Counted from the stretch's first letter, positions 1 through 8,893 are shown. The stretch: 46,618 nt of DNA from Brasilonema angustatum HA4187-MV1 (GCA_019359695.1 JAHHGV010000057.1:1-46618), one strand, 5' to 3'. Program-made: numbers and translations. The notes: generated by a model from the letters alone, not told the origin.

Positions 1-122
1 TTTTACTTGCTCGTATTTCATAAGCAATACTTATTTTTTAGAGAGATTGCTCACCTGCACCTGGTTGGCGATCGCCTTTTACAAGTCCCCATTTTACTCT
101 AACAAGGACTTTTGCAAGAGGT

Positions 123-1094
123 CTACTGTTCACTGTTCACTGTTAAGTGTTCACTGGTTTCATAAAAATTGGTTTCTTGCAAAAAATGAAGAATCGCTGC
201 ATTCACCGCTTGTGAAGCACCAGTAGACGCATCATGACAGCAGTTGGGTAAAATTTGTAATTTTGCATCCAGAAGGCGCTGACGCAATTTTTCTCCATCG
301 CTAGCAGGAAACCAACTATCTAGTTCACCCCATAAAATCAGGGTAGGACATCTAATTGCACCGAGATTCTCCTGAACTTTACTGATGAGATTGGGTTTAT
401 TGGTTTGTAAGTGTTCGATTTCTCGGGCTGCAATTTGTAATTCTTCAGCCACCTTCGTAAGAGTTCCTGGAATTTCAGTGTAAGGATAAGTTATCCAGTG
501 AACATCTTCCTGTGTCAATATTGATGGATCGTATAAAACTCCACGCCTTTCTATTGCCATAATTTCTCTGACGAGTGGTGCAAATAAATGCGCTAGACGA
601 AAAGAGTCGATCGCTTGCACCATTTCTAAAGGTATTTGAGAAAGTAACGACATTCCCCAATGAGGTAAACGTTGGGGAAAAATAGGTACATTCAGGACTA
701 CAAGCCGTGCAATTAACTGGGGATTTGTTTGAGCAAGCCCAAGAGCAATTAATGCACCTAAAGATTCTGCCACAAGAACAACGGGTTCATCGCATAAGGA
801 AAGAATTATTCTTTCAAACTCAATAATTTGATGACCACTTTGTTCCCGACGAGACACAGGTTTTTCGGAAAACCCGTAACCTTTAGCATCAAAACAAATG
901 ACTCGAAAATGCTCAGAGAGTGGCTGAACACTATGACGCCAATTGTAGCTCCAACTGCCAACACCATGTAACAGGAATAAAGGTTTACCTGTTCCTTTTT
1001 CACCGTAAGCTATTTTGACAGGATACCCATTCGCATCGGTAATTATAAGATTTTGCCGACCTTTCGGGAAAGTCTCTTGCCACCAGTCTTTCAT
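123..1094 (-). CDS. alpha/beta-fold hydrolase
   Basis: A 323-residue protein of the alpha/beta hydrolase family. The oxyanion-hole HG is at residues 43-44. The nucleophile elbow reads A-E-S-L-G-A with Ser111, so the usual first Gly of GxSxG is replaced by Ala. The likely acid is Asp259 (GELDSWFP) and the catalytic His is His287 (NCCHDAS). A cap region lies between about residues 135 and 245. No signal peptide is seen, so it is probably cytoplasmic. The substrate cannot be told; relatives include esterases, haloalkane dehalogenase-like enzymes and many unassigned cyanobacterial hydrolases. The last residues (about 312-323) are encoded by a TGTTCAC-type heptameric repeat, so the natural C-terminus has probably been replaced or extended by repeat DNA. 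It is transcribed away from the DUF4112 gene region on the same strand, with a repeat-filled gap between. Confidence 0.85.
   Translation of the reverse strand: MKDWWQETFPKGRQNLIITDANGYPVKIAYGEKGTGKPLFLLHGVGSWSYNWRHSVQPLSEHFRVICFDAKGYGFSEKPVSRREQSGHQIIEFERIILSLCDEPVVLVAESLGALIALGLAQTNPQLIARLVVLNVPIFPQRLPHWGMSLLSQIPLEMVQAIDSFRLAHLFAPLVREIMAIERRGVLYDPSILTQEDVHWITYPYTEIPGTLTKVAEELQIAAREIEHLQTNKPNLISKVQENLGAIRCPTLILWGELDSWFPASDGEKLRQRLLDAKLQILPNCCHDASTGASQAVNAAILHFLQETNFYETSEHLTVNSEQ
124..155. repeat. STRR heptamer repeat (TGTTCAC type)
   Basis: Short tandem heptamers (TGTTCAC), one unit altered to TGTTAAG. They overlap the 3' end of the hydrolase gene, which stops inside the repeat. The same heptamer recurs at 1131-1157 and, reversed, at 24629-24652. 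Confidence 0.85.
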
Positions 1095-1118
1095 TTTTTT
1101 TGTCGTAACTTATCTAAC

Positions 1119-1157
1119 CAGTTATCAGTTATCTGTTCACTGTTCACTGTTCACTGT
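1119..1157. repeat. STRR heptamer repeats (AGTTATC and TGTTCAC types)
   Basis: Two heptamer families stand side by side in the gap between the hydrolase and DUF4112 genes: AGTTATC about twice, then TGTTCAC about three times. This is the classical short tandemly repeated repetitive sequence of heterocystous cyanobacteria. Confidence 0.85.
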
Positions 1158-1158
1158 T

Positions 1159-1686
1159 TTAACCGCCACTTAACAATCCCTGTAGCATTACAAGCAGTGA
1201 TCCAAGCAGTCTAATGAACATTACGGTAAATGCGACTAATACAATAGCAACTATGAATAATACAATAAAAACCCCAAATACAAACCACTTGTCTGCACTC
1301 TTCCTGTGGCTAGGAGACCTCAGATGATCTTCCAGTAGCTTAACATTACGCTCGTTCGCTTTCCAGGCGAAATCAAACAAGTCTCCTGCTATGGGTATTG
1401 CACCTACTAAGCCATCAAGAATGATATTGATCATCATTCTACTTAAAGTAGCGGCAGGTGCTCCTAGTCGTGCAGCTTCAAGGACAATGTACGCTGAAAG
1501 CATGACTCCTAAAAAATCACCACCAACAGGTATTAATCCTATGATTGGATCTAGACCAACACTAACTTGCGTTCCTGGAAGAGTAATAGCTCTATCGAGT
1601 AAGCGACTTAACTGACGCAACCTTCTTAAAGTCGGTACACTGACATCCGGTTCAATTATGGGGTAGGAAGGGGGAATTTCAGACAT
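1159..1686 (-). CDS. DUF4112 domain-containing membrane protein
   Basis: A 175-residue protein with the DUF4112 pattern: a Leu/Arg-rich N-terminal helix, then G-L-D-P-I-I-G-L-I-P-V-G-G-D followed by a second I-P-I-A-G-D-L-F-D half, the two Gly/Pro-rich membrane-associated segments typical of the family. A strong C-terminal transmembrane segment lies at about residues 135-160. The start is the ATG before SEIPPSYP. The function of DUF4112 is unknown. The gene stands alone, with the stop codon lying directly against the STRR cluster. Family assignment is from motif recognition; no function is inferred. Confidence 0.85.
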   Translation of the reverse strand: MSEIPPSYPIIEPDVSVPTLRRLRQLSRLLDRAITLPGTQVSVGLDPIIGLIPVGGDFLGVMLSAYIVLEAARLGAPAATLSRMMINIILDGLVGAIPIAGDLFDFAWKANERNVKLLEDHLRSPSHRKSADKWFVFGVFIVLFIVAIVLVAFTVMFIRLLGSLLVMLQGLLSGG

Positions 1687-1844
1687 TGGGGCGTTTACAT
1701 TTGAGTTTTCAAACCGTTAAATATTTTAACTCTCTAACTGGGAATGGTAATACTTGATCCTTAGTTTTGTAAAACTTCGTTAAAGTAGTACAGTACTTGT
1801 GTAAAAAAAAATACTATCTCAAACAGTAAAAAACAAAAGCATTT

Positions 1845-2297
1845 ATGACAGAAGAATTAACTTCACAGTGGTTGGCAGAAATTAAAGCCCTCAAACAGCA
1901 GATTGCGGAACTTCAAGCCGAACAGGACGCGGGGTGGCAAAGTGGCGAAAAATGGCGCAAACTTTACAACATCGAAGCAGAACAACGCCGTACAGATGCT
2001 CAAATGGGGCAGCAGACGATTGCGTCTTTAAAAGCAGAAATACAGCAAATTAAAGGTATTGAGGACGCACGACTTGATGATCCCACTGCTGCAACAGTCA
2101 TTGAACAACAAGTCGAACAACTAAAATCTGTGGAGGAATTGCAAGCAAAATTGATTTTGGTTACCAAAGAACGCGATCGCCTGCTACAAGCTTTGAAAAC
2201 AGAACAAGACAACCACACCCAAACGCGCAAAAGTTTAACCACAGCTCTTGCTGATGCTATAAATGGTTTGACAAAAAAGAGGGAATTAACGGAGTGA
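1845..2297 (+). CDS. hypothetical coiled-coil protein
   Basis: A 150-residue, very polar protein rich in Gln, Glu, Lys and Ala with heptad spacing over most of its length (about residues 8-35 and 45-135), so it is likely a soluble coiled coil. Similar short coiled-coil proteins are common in Nostocales and have no assigned function. The ATG start is preceded by an AT-rich region that includes the 11-base palindrome AGTACAGTACT at about 1787. The reading frame ends just before a degenerate GGAGTGA-type repeat. It is divergent from the DUF4112 gene. Coding status rests on codon-like composition and an unbroken frame; the opposite-strand frames here look like shadows. Confidence 0.7.
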   Translation: MTEELTSQWLAEIKALKQQIAELQAEQDAGWQSGEKWRKLYNIEAEQRRTDAQMGQQTIASLKAEIQQIKGIEDARLDDPTAATVIEQQVEQLKSVEELQAKLILVTKERDRLLQALKTEQDNHTQTRKSLTTALADAINGLTKKRELTE

Positions 2298-2339
2298 GGG
2301 AGTGTGGGAATGTAGGAGTGAGAAAGTATGGGAGTGAGC
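2291..2339. repeat. degenerate GGAGTGA/GGAATGT heptamer repeat
   Basis: Imperfect heptamers (GGAGTGA, GGAGTGT, GGAATGT, GAAAGTA) follow the coiled-coil gene and fill part of the gap to the convergent thrC. They are a further, more eroded STRR family. Confidence 0.6.
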
Positions 2340-2404
2340 TAAAAGAGTTATTGAGCATTAACTTTCTTTCCCTCCTTCCCTTCTTCCCTCTTTCTCGTTG
2401 TCTT

Positions 2405-3496
2405 CTAAAATCCCATTGCGTCTGCGACTGCCAACAGTTCTGGCTCAATGCCTTGTTTAAATTGGCTCTGGCTGTGTTTGATTGCTGTATCTGGATCTTT
2501 AAGACCATTTCCGGTGAGGACGCAAACGACTGTCGCACCTGTGGGAACTTGGTCTTTCACCTGTAACAAACCGGCGACGGAAGCGGCGCTAGCAGGTTCG
2601 CAGAAAATCCCTTCTTCGCATGCCAAAAGGCGATAAGCTTCAATAATTTCCGCATCGGTGACGGCATGGAATTTGCCCGTGCTTGCTTGTTGGGCTGCAA
2701 CTGCTTTTTCCCAGCTAGCGGGGTTGCCAATACGAATTGCTGTGGCTATGGTTTCTGGATGTGCGACTGGCTGTCCTGTTACAAGGGGAGCGGCACCTGC
2801 TGCTTGGAATCCCATCATCTTAGGTAGGCGATCGCACTTTTGGATTTGATGATATTGACAAAAACCCATCCAATATGCTGTGATATTTCCTGCATTTCCC
2901 ACTGGGATGCACAGCCAGTCTGGAGCATTACCCAAAACATCAACAACTTCAAACGCCCCTGTTTTTTGACCTTCTAAACGGTAAGGATTGACAGAGTTTA
3001 CCAAAGTGACTGGATAAGTTTCGGCCATTTCGCGCACAATTTCTAGCGCTTGGTCAAAATTACCTTTGATTGCCAGGACTTCTGCCCCATACAGCAACGC
3101 CTGTGCCAACTTGCCCAGCGCCACATAGCCATCAGGAATTAAGACAAAGGCACGCATACCTCCACGGCGAGCGTAAGCTGCTGCGGCTGCTGAGGTGTTG
3201 CCCGTGCTAGCACAGATAACCGCTTTTGCTCCAGCTTCCTTTGCCTTAGAAATTGCCAATGTCATCCCTCGGTCTTTAAAGCTACCAGTGGGGTTAAGAC
3301 CATCGTATTTGACGAAGACACGCACTTGTCTACCAACAAGTTGTGCTATAGAGGGAACAGGTATTAAGGGTGTATTGCCCTCCTGTAGAGTGATAACTGG
3401 TGTTTTTTCGTTGACAGGCAAGTACTCGCGATATTGTTCTATAAGTCCAAGCCAGGGTTGGCGATGAGATTTAGCAGCAGACAGGCTCAAAGTCAC
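2405..3496 (-). CDS. thrC: threonine synthase
   Basis: A 363-residue PLP enzyme that converts O-phosphohomoserine to threonine, the last step of threonine synthesis, in the cytoplasm. The PLP lysine is Lys74 in [10 protein letters not shown]. The substrate loop A-S-T-G-N-T-S-A follows at about 95, and the phosphate-binding P-V-G-N-A-G-N is near 198. The length is normal for the short bacterial/cyanobacterial class, which lacks the long N-terminal extension of the yeast type. The start is a GTG (reverse complement at 3494-3496); it gives the family N-terminus (TLSLS...RQPWLGLIE), so I accept it over an internal ATG. It converges with the coiled-coil gene upstream in the window. Confidence 0.95.
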   Translation of the reverse strand: MTLSLSAAKSHRQPWLGLIEQYREYLPVNEKTPVITLQEGNTPLIPVPSIAQLVGRQVRVFVKYDGLNPTGSFKDRGMTLAISKAKEAGAKAVICASTGNTSAAAAAYARRGGMRAFVLIPDGYVALGKLAQALLYGAEVLAIKGNFDQALEIVREMAETYPVTLVNSVNPYRLEGQKTGAFEVVDVLGNAPDWLCIPVGNAGNITAYWMGFCQYHQIQKCDRLPKMMGFQAAGAAPLVTGQPVAHPETIATAIRIGNPASWEKAVAAQQASTGKFHAVTDAEIIEAYRLLACEEGIFCEPASAASVAGLLQVKDQVPTGATVVCVLTGNGLKDPDTAIKHSQSQFKQGIEPELLAVADAMGF

Positions 3497-3920
3497 GGTA
3501 TTTAAAAGCTCTTAGCTCCAATTGAGAACACTATGTAGTATTTATTTTGCACCCCAGATGCTATGCAAGCGCAAGGGGTATCTAGCATCTATGATTGGTG
3601 AAATTGTTTTTTGGAACAAAACTGTCCCATGTGCAGTCTCCTAAAATACAATTCTAAAGGATGTTTGTGAAAGTCAAAATTGTCATATTGAAGTGCGGCG
3701 CAGTGCGAAGATAACTCCTAAAAAAGGAATTGCTGATTTTGCGTAACATGCTTCTACACGTTGCCGCTACGGAAACAGCACGATAAATGAACACTTTTCA
3801 AACATCCTGTCAGAGGTGTTAAATTTGTGCGAGAAAAATATACAATTATTTAATAATTATTAAAACTCGCCTATTATAATATCTCTAATGGTGTGAGTTG
3901 ATTTATGGATAGATACGTCA
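3497..3920. other. intergenic region, thrC to small gene
   Basis: No gene is supported in these 424 bases. They hold the divergent promoters of thrC and the small gene at 3921. A TATTATAAT stretch near 3873-3881 is a good -10 candidate for the small gene. A 10-codon upstream ORF (ATG at 3905, stop at 3934) overlaps the start of the small gene out of frame. Confidence 0.5.
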
Positions 3921-4103
3921 ATGTCTACATCTAGTGTGTCAGAAAAAGAAACCCAAAGTATCTTGGCAAGCAAACTAAACAAGTGTTACTACCAAGCTGA
4001 GCAGTTAACAAAATTTATGCATTTGCAGGCAGAAGTCGATTGCTTGCTAGAACAGTTGCAAAGTATGAAGACAGAAAAATCAATAACAAATAAGGAGGAA
4101 TAG
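3921..4103 (+). CDS. small hypothetical protein, 60 residues
   Basis: A 60-residue acidic, helix-forming protein with a central segment (C-Y-Y-Q-A-E-Q-L-T-K-F-M-H-L-Q-A-E-V) that reads as an amphipathic or coiled-coil helix, then a Lys/Glu tail. Its composition and residue pattern look like a real small protein rather than a shadow frame. I have a weak memory of similar short proteins in Nostoc genomes but cannot name a family. A -10-like TATAAT lies about 45 bases upstream. No good ribosome-binding site precedes the ATG; a short overlapping upstream ORF might control translation. The end of the frame contains AAGGAGGAA, but no obvious gene follows. Confidence 0.5.
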   Translation: MSTSSVSEKETQSILASKLNKCYYQAEQLTKFMHLQAEVDCLLEQLQSMKTEKSITNKEE

Positions 4104-4722
4104 GTTAGTCTCACAGTAACGGTTGCTAGCCGCATATAGTCACAATATCATGACGAGCACGCAATTGAAAGCGGTGTTTGTTCTGCGATCAGATTTTTAG
4201 ATCACAACTGTGGGCAGTCTCTACAGACGAAGTTAGGGAATGTCCTAGTGCGGCTCTAGCCAGATGCATGATTGCGTTTGTGCTACCGGGGCGATCGCCC
4301 AAAGGCCAGACGCCAAAGGCGTATCGCAGCTAATAGTTACTCTAAATCACTTTTAAAACCAGTATAAATCAGTTGACATTATTACACAACAAAAGCGTCC
4401 GAAGACTGATCAGCATAACATAGTGCTTCTGGTTTGAAGCAAATATACCAATCCGATTTGATTTGTGTAGGTGTAGCCTGCGCAAAGCGCATAAATCACG
4501 CATACTCAGATTCCCGACTTCTTTAAAAGAAGTCGGGAATTTTGTTGTTAGGGTAAGTCCAAAGTGCATGAATGGGGCGTTGCAAGAGGGTTATATAGCG
4601 GTTCCATTTGAATCACATACACTACCAGGACTAAGTGAAAATATGCAAATTCAGTATATTCACGTATTGCGTATAGCAAAAACATCGAATATAAATGTTG
4701 TTAGAGGAGTTGCATTTTATAC
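4104..4722. other. intergenic region with palindromic repeats
   Basis: No gene is supported. There is a palindromic stretch around a HIP1-like site at about 4286-4325 (GCCAGACGCCAAAGGCG) and a strong 14-bp hairpin at 4510-4540. A frame of 88 codons at 4463-4729 runs through the hairpin and is not convincing. Confidence 0.5.
4510..4540. repeat. dispersed hairpin element (CCCGACTTCTT stem)
   Basis: A perfect 14-bp inverted repeat, ATTCCCGACTTCTT with its complement, loop of three bases, followed by TTTT. The stem core CCCGACTT recurs at 9015-9050 and 31598-31630 with different outer bases that still pair, so it belongs to a dispersed family rather than being only a terminator. Confidence 0.7.
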
Positions 4723-5021
4723 TAATTAATTTTACAGCCATTTTTAGGTAAATAGACCACAGTCGTAGGGGCACAAGACATTGCACCCTTACAAAAGGTG
4801 CGGTTCATTTAGGTGAAAACTGCTGTAAAAAACAGCATTTAGAAATAGGGGGAGATGAAGCGCCCACCTACTCTCTTTGAATGCAACGCGGGTATCAGTA
4901 TTACTTGTCCAATTGAAAACAAGGCATTTGGGGATCAAGAGCGATCACCCAGTTTTTTTGAGCTTTTCCACTACGGGAAAAGTACATATGTTTGTTTTCT
5001 TTGTGAGTGATATTTGACCAA

Positions 5022-5129
5022 ATGAATAATCATCTGGTCAACCGCTTCATTTTTCGTAAACAAAACGGAATAACCTTTCCAGTTTTGCGGATTTTTATAC
5101 CAATTAATTTTACAGCCATTTTTAGGTAA
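5022..5129 (+). pseudogene. truncated 5' copy of the beta-helix gene (copy 1)
   Basis: ATG followed by the same 25 codons as the intact gene at 5778 (M-N-N-H-L-V-N-R...L-R-I-F). It then runs into the next repeat unit for ten codons and stops at TAA. If translated it would make a 35-residue peptide with the basic N-terminus but only part of the signal-peptide core. Confidence 0.85.
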
Positions 5130-5399
5130 ATAGACCACAGTCGTAGGGGCACAAGACATTGCGCCCTTACAAAAGGTGCGGTTCATTTAGGTGAAAACTG
5201 CTGTAAAAAACAGCATTTAGAAATAGGGGGAGATGAAGCGCCCACCTACTATCTTTGAATGCAACGCGGGTATCAGTATTACTTGTCCAATTGAAAACAA
5301 GGCATTTGGGGATCAAGAGCGATCGCCCAGCTTTTTTGAGCTTTTCCACTACGGGAAAAGTACATATGTTTGTTTTCTCTGTGAGTGATATTTTACCAA

Positions 5400-5507
5400 A
5401 TGAATAATCATTTGGTCAACCGCTTCATTTTTCGTAAACAAAACGGAATAACCTTTCCAGTTTTGCGGATTTTTATACTAATTAATTTTACAGCCATTTT
5501 TAGGTAA
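5400..5507 (+). pseudogene. truncated 5' copy of the beta-helix gene (copy 2)
   Basis: Second 35-codon frame made by the tandem duplication. It is the same as copy 1 apart from one residue after the joint (Leu for Pro). It ends at the equivalent TAA in the third unit. Confidence 0.85.
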
Positions 5508-5777
5508 ATAGACCACAGTCGTAGGGGTACAAGACATTGCGCCCTTACAAAAGGTGCGGTTCATTTAGGTGAAAACTGCTGTAAAAAACAGCATTTAGAA
5601 ATAGGGGGAGATGAAGCGCCCACCTACTATCTTTGAATGCAACGCGGGTATCAGTATTACTTGTCCAATTGAAAACAAGGCATTTGGGGATCAAGAGCGA
5701 TCGCCCAGTTTTTTTGAGCTTTTCCACTACGGGAAAAGTACATATGTTTCTTTTCTCTGCGAGTCATATTTTACTAC

Positions 5778-7613
5778 ATGAATAATCATCTGGTCAACCG
5801 TTTCATTTTTCGTAAACAAAACGGAATAACCTTTCCAGTTTTGCGGATTTTTGGATCTTGTTTGTTGATATTCTTCTCAATAAGCAGCCAAACAAAGCCA
5901 GGATTGGCTAGTCCTACGGGTAAGTTATTTAGAAAGTTGTCGGATTCTGCGATCATTTCCCTCAACCCAAACGAGAACAACGTTGCAACACAGGTAAAAA
6001 CGCTATATGTCAGTCCTGACGGCAACGGGAATGCCTGTACAAGCAAAGCACCCTGCTCCCTGACAAGCGTGCAGCAGTATCTGCGTTCCGTCAATACCTC
6101 GATGAAAAACGATATAACCGTTATTCTGAAAAATGGCACCTATTACCTGCCGGATACTTTTACCCTTAATGCACAAGACAGTGGTTTCAACGGGCATTCG
6201 ATCATTTTTCAAGCTCAAACGTCTGGAAAAGTTCAACTTTCAGGCGGTAAGGTGATTACGGGATGGCAAACTCAGGACGGAAAGATTTTTCAGGCTGCGG
6301 TGGAGAACCAAGATTTTCGTCGGCTGTTCGTCAATGGCGTTCCAGCTATCCGCGCCCGACAACCAAATGCTGGCACTTATTTTCGTGTTGTTAATTGGGA
6401 TATACCCAATAAAAGGGTGGAAATAAAGCCAAACGAGATCAATCGATGGAACAAACTCAGCGAAGCAGAAATGATAGTTTTCAGACACTGGACTATCAAC
6501 AGATTTAAAATTGAAGATTTTTTTATAAACGGCAACATTGCTTCTGTCACGCTGCAGAATCCAGGCAGAGATCTGGCTTTTATGGTGAATACCCAATTCT
6601 TAGAGCCACAACTCTCGTATTATTTTGAGAATGCTTATGAATTTCTTGACAACAAGGGAGAATTTTATCTCGATAAGCAAGCACACATTTTATTTTACAT
6701 ACCCCGCCCAGGCGAAAACATGTCCCGAGCCACTGTTATTGCCCCACGTCTTGATCAGATTGTAAAAATTGCCGGAACTGCTGAAAAACCAGTACAGAAT
6801 ATTGTTTTTCAGGGTATCGTTTTTCAGGATGCGAACTGGACAGGACCTTCGCAAAAAGGATTTATCGGCGGGCAGGCTGGCACGGAAATTAGCACAACCA
6901 ATGTATGGGGTGATACGACGATGATCGCAGGGGTAGAACTGTCTTACGCGGGAAACGTCAGCTTTCAAAAATGTAGCTTCCTTAATATGAGCGCTTCAGG
7001 CATCAATGCTTCTAGCAATGTTGAAAATCTCTCCATTACGGACAGCCATTTCGAGAACCTGGGGGGACAAGGCATCGTCATGGATACCCTCTTAAAGGCG
7101 GAACCTGCAACAGCGACGATCCGTAATGTTAGCATCAATAACAATACCCTTACCGCCCTTGGTCAAGACTATCAAAGTTCGGTAGGAATTTTCGCTGGTT
7201 TTGTGGAAAACATGACCGTTGAAAACAACAAACTGTGGAATCTTCCTTACACGGGCATCAGCATCGGCTGGGGATGGACGAAGGATATCTACAAGCTAAA
7301 AAGCAATACTATCAGGAACAACGAAATTTACAACGTCATGAACACCCTTGATGACGGTGCGGGTATTTATACTTTGTCTAATCAAGATAATACCTCGATT
7401 TCAGATAATAATATTCACGATCTTGTTCGTTCTCCCTGGGCTGCAGGCTATCCGATCACCGGTATTTATCTGGATCAGGCAAGTGGAGGGATTACAGTCA
7501 TAAGAAACAAAATCGATAATGTTGTTATGCCAATCTACACACACAGCACTCAAAATAATAACGTTATCGAGGGTAATTCGCCTAACACCGTGACTGATAA
7601 CCAGTCGTCATAA
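5778..7613 (+). CDS. secreted right-handed parallel beta-helix protein, probable polysaccharide-active enzyme
   Basis: A 611-residue exported protein. The N-terminus has basic residues, a hydrophobic core at about 20-35 and a probable cleavage after Ala44. The mature start has the motif L-Y-V-S-P-D-G-N-G (76-84), typical of pectate-lyase-like beta-helix enzymes, followed by G-T-Y-Y-L, an L-S-G-G-K-V-I-T-G-W segment and R-R-L-F-V-N-G-V-P-A-I-R-A-R. This order resembles glycoside hydrolase family 141-like and related alginate/pectate-lyase-fold proteins. The second half has many short N-N-x-I/L coils (about 400-600), as expected for beta-helix turns. It sits beside three glycosyltransferase-type genes, so trimming or remodelling of an exopolysaccharide is a fair inference. 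The substrate is unknown. Its upstream region is triplicated. Confidence 0.8.
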   Translation: MNNHLVNRFIFRKQNGITFPVLRIFGSCLLIFFSISSQTKPGLASPTGKLFRKLSDSAIISLNPNENNVATQVKTLYVSPDGNGNACTSKAPCSLTSVQQYLRSVNTSMKNDITVILKNGTYYLPDTFTLNAQDSGFNGHSIIFQAQTSGKVQLSGGKVITGWQTQDGKIFQAAVENQDFRRLFVNGVPAIRARQPNAGTYFRVVNWDIPNKRVEIKPNEINRWNKLSEAEMIVFRHWTINRFKIEDFFINGNIASVTLQNPGRDLAFMVNTQFLEPQLSYYFENAYEFLDNKGEFYLDKQAHILFYIPRPGENMSRATVIAPRLDQIVKIAGTAEKPVQNIVFQGIVFQDANWTGPSQKGFIGGQAGTEISTTNVWGDTTMIAGVELSYAGNVSFQKCSFLNMSASGINASSNVENLSITDSHFENLGGQGIVMDTLLKAEPATATIRNVSINNNTLTALGQDYQSSVGIFAGFVENMTVENNKLWNLPYTGISIGWGWTKDIYKLKSNTIRNNEIYNVMNTLDDGAGIYTLSNQDNTSISDNNIHDLVRSPWAAGYPITGIYLDQASGGITVIRNKIDNVVMPIYTHSTQNNNVIEGNSPNTVTDNQSS

Positions 7614-7624
7614 ACCGTGTGATA

Positions 7625-8848
7625 TCAACACCCAGTACTTGTTAGGACTTCTTCATAGCGTTTACCTGCGCTTTCCCAAGTAAATTCCGTTTCTACTAAT
7701 TGTCTGGCGTTACGAGATAATTCTGTTCGCAATTGCGAATTTTCAAATAATTGACTGATAACAGTAACGTATTCTGTAGGCTGATTTGCTCGTAATGCTC
7801 TGGGTGGTATATTTGAACCATCTACACTTAGTCCTTCTAAACCACGCTCACTAGCTACGACTGGCACACCTGCAGCCATCGCCTCTAAAGTTTTATTTTT
7901 AATACCAAATCCCGTTCGCATTGGCACAACACAGACTGTTGCTTTGTGCAAATATTCTACCATTGAAGGAACACGCCCGGTAACAGTAATTCCGGGTTTT
8001 TCTTTGAGTGCTAAAACTTCTGGTGCAGGACGAGAACCAACAATATCAAAAGTGGTATCAGGGTAAAGCTTTTGAATTTCGCTTAAGACTTCGTTGCTAA
8101 AAAAGCAAACAGCATCAATGTTTGCTAAATTATCCATTGCACCAATGAAAATGATGCGATGTCCGTTTGGATCATGAGTGCGGTAGGGAAAAGAAACTAA
8201 ATCTACGCCATTGGGAATAACTTGAATTTCGCTGTTCGGGTTAAATTCTTGCATCTGAATTCTATCTTCTTCTGTTGTCACCACAATTGCTGAGAATTTA
8301 GAGCAGTAGCGTTGTTCATAGCGACGCAAAAGTGGTAGATAAAGTTTGTCTCGAAATCTATTTTCTGAAATACCCGTTTTTAGCTGGTTGCGACAAGTAC
8401 CATAGATTGAACTATGAACATTAACTATAGTTCTAAGATTTTTTTGAAAGTGGGGTTGCACATAAATTTCATTGACGCTATGTTCACAGGTAATAACATC
8501 ACATTTTCCCGCCTCCACGAAGTTATCAATCCAAGTCTGCATCTCGCTTGAGTAACGGTTTAACACACTTGGCGGTGTTCCTTGTTGTATAAAAGAATAA
8601 AAGCGCTGGATTTTTTTTAGTAATCTTCCTGATTCACTCGTATCTTGAGGGCGATTAAAAACAATTAAGTTATCAACATAGTTCCGTAATTCTAGTACTT
8701 CTGTATCTGTGACATCAGGCTCTCGTTGAGTCACCAGGGTAATAGCATGATGTTGAGCGAGATACTTGAGTAAATGAAATGTCCTTACCTGGGTTCCGCC
8801 TCGTGTAGGAGGATAGGGAAACGTGGAAGATAGCATTAAGATGTTCAT
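7625..8848 (-). CDS. glycosyltransferase family 4 protein
   Basis: A 407-residue GT-B fold glycosyltransferase. The N-terminus M-N-I-L-M-L-S-S-T-F-P-Y-P-P with R-G-G-T-Q-V-R is the acceptor-side Gly loop of the family. The C-terminal domain has I-P-N-G-V-D near residue 210, I-F-I-G-A-M, and the nucleotide-sugar motif G-F-G-I-K-N-K-T-L-E-A-M-A-A-G-V-P-V-V (about 325-345), whose Glu binds the sugar nucleotide. It is likely cytoplasmic or membrane-peripheral, transferring a sugar onto a lipid-linked or surface polysaccharide. It is convergent with the beta-helix gene, only 11 bases apart. Donor and acceptor cannot be told. Confidence 0.9.
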   Translation of the reverse strand: MNILMLSSTFPYPPTRGGTQVRTFHLLKYLAQHHAITLVTQREPDVTDTEVLELRNYVDNLIVFNRPQDTSESGRLLKKIQRFYSFIQQGTPPSVLNRYSSEMQTWIDNFVEAGKCDVITCEHSVNEIYVQPHFQKNLRTIVNVHSSIYGTCRNQLKTGISENRFRDKLYLPLLRRYEQRYCSKFSAIVVTTEEDRIQMQEFNPNSEIQVIPNGVDLVSFPYRTHDPNGHRIIFIGAMDNLANIDAVCFFSNEVLSEIQKLYPDTTFDIVGSRPAPEVLALKEKPGITVTGRVPSMVEYLHKATVCVVPMRTGFGIKNKTLEAMAAGVPVVASERGLEGLSVDGSNIPPRALRANQPTEYVTVISQLFENSQLRTELSRNARQLVETEFTWESAGKRYEEVLTSTGC

Positions 8849-8863
8849 AAACCTAATTATAGG

Positions 8864-8893
8864 AAACAGGGAACAGGGAACAGGGAACAGGGG
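8864..8893. repeat. STRR heptamer repeat (GGGAACA type)
   Basis: Three to four tandem GGGAACA units in the gap upstream of the GT4 gene. Related units occur at about 10269-10310 (as TGTTCCC) and 40656-40671. Confidence 0.8.

Larger units (their letters stand above)
4723..5856. repeat. three tandem copies of a 378-bp unit (upstream region plus 5' end of the next gene)
   Basis: Units at 4723-5100, 5101-5478 and 5479-5856 differ by only a few substitutions. Each unit starts at TAATTAATTTTACAGCC and ends with the first 25 codons of the beta-helix gene, up to GCGGATTTTT. Only the third unit runs on into the full gene. The joints share a short run (ATTTT) between the upstream flank (TGCATTTTATAC) and the gene (GCGGATTTTTGG), which suggests a microhomology-driven duplication. 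Each unit carries the whole apparent promoter and leader. Copy 1 differs at GCGATCACC where copies 2 and 3 have the HIP1-like GCGATCGCC. Confidence 0.95.

Noticed and set aside
1787-1797. Palindrome AGTACAGTACT as an NtcA or LexA site
   Set aside because: Spacing fits neither GTA-N8-TAC nor the cyanobacterial LexA box, so no regulator is assigned.
4463-4729. 88-codon plus-strand frame
   Set aside because: It passes through a perfect hairpin and ends in the repeat junction; residue pattern and lack of a ribosome-binding site argue against a gene.
5167-5727. Two near-identical 60-codon minus-strand frames in the 378-bp repeats
   Set aside because: They are antisense to the repeated upstream region. 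The equivalent frame in the first copy has a stop (GCGATCACC change), so there is no sign of selection for a protein.
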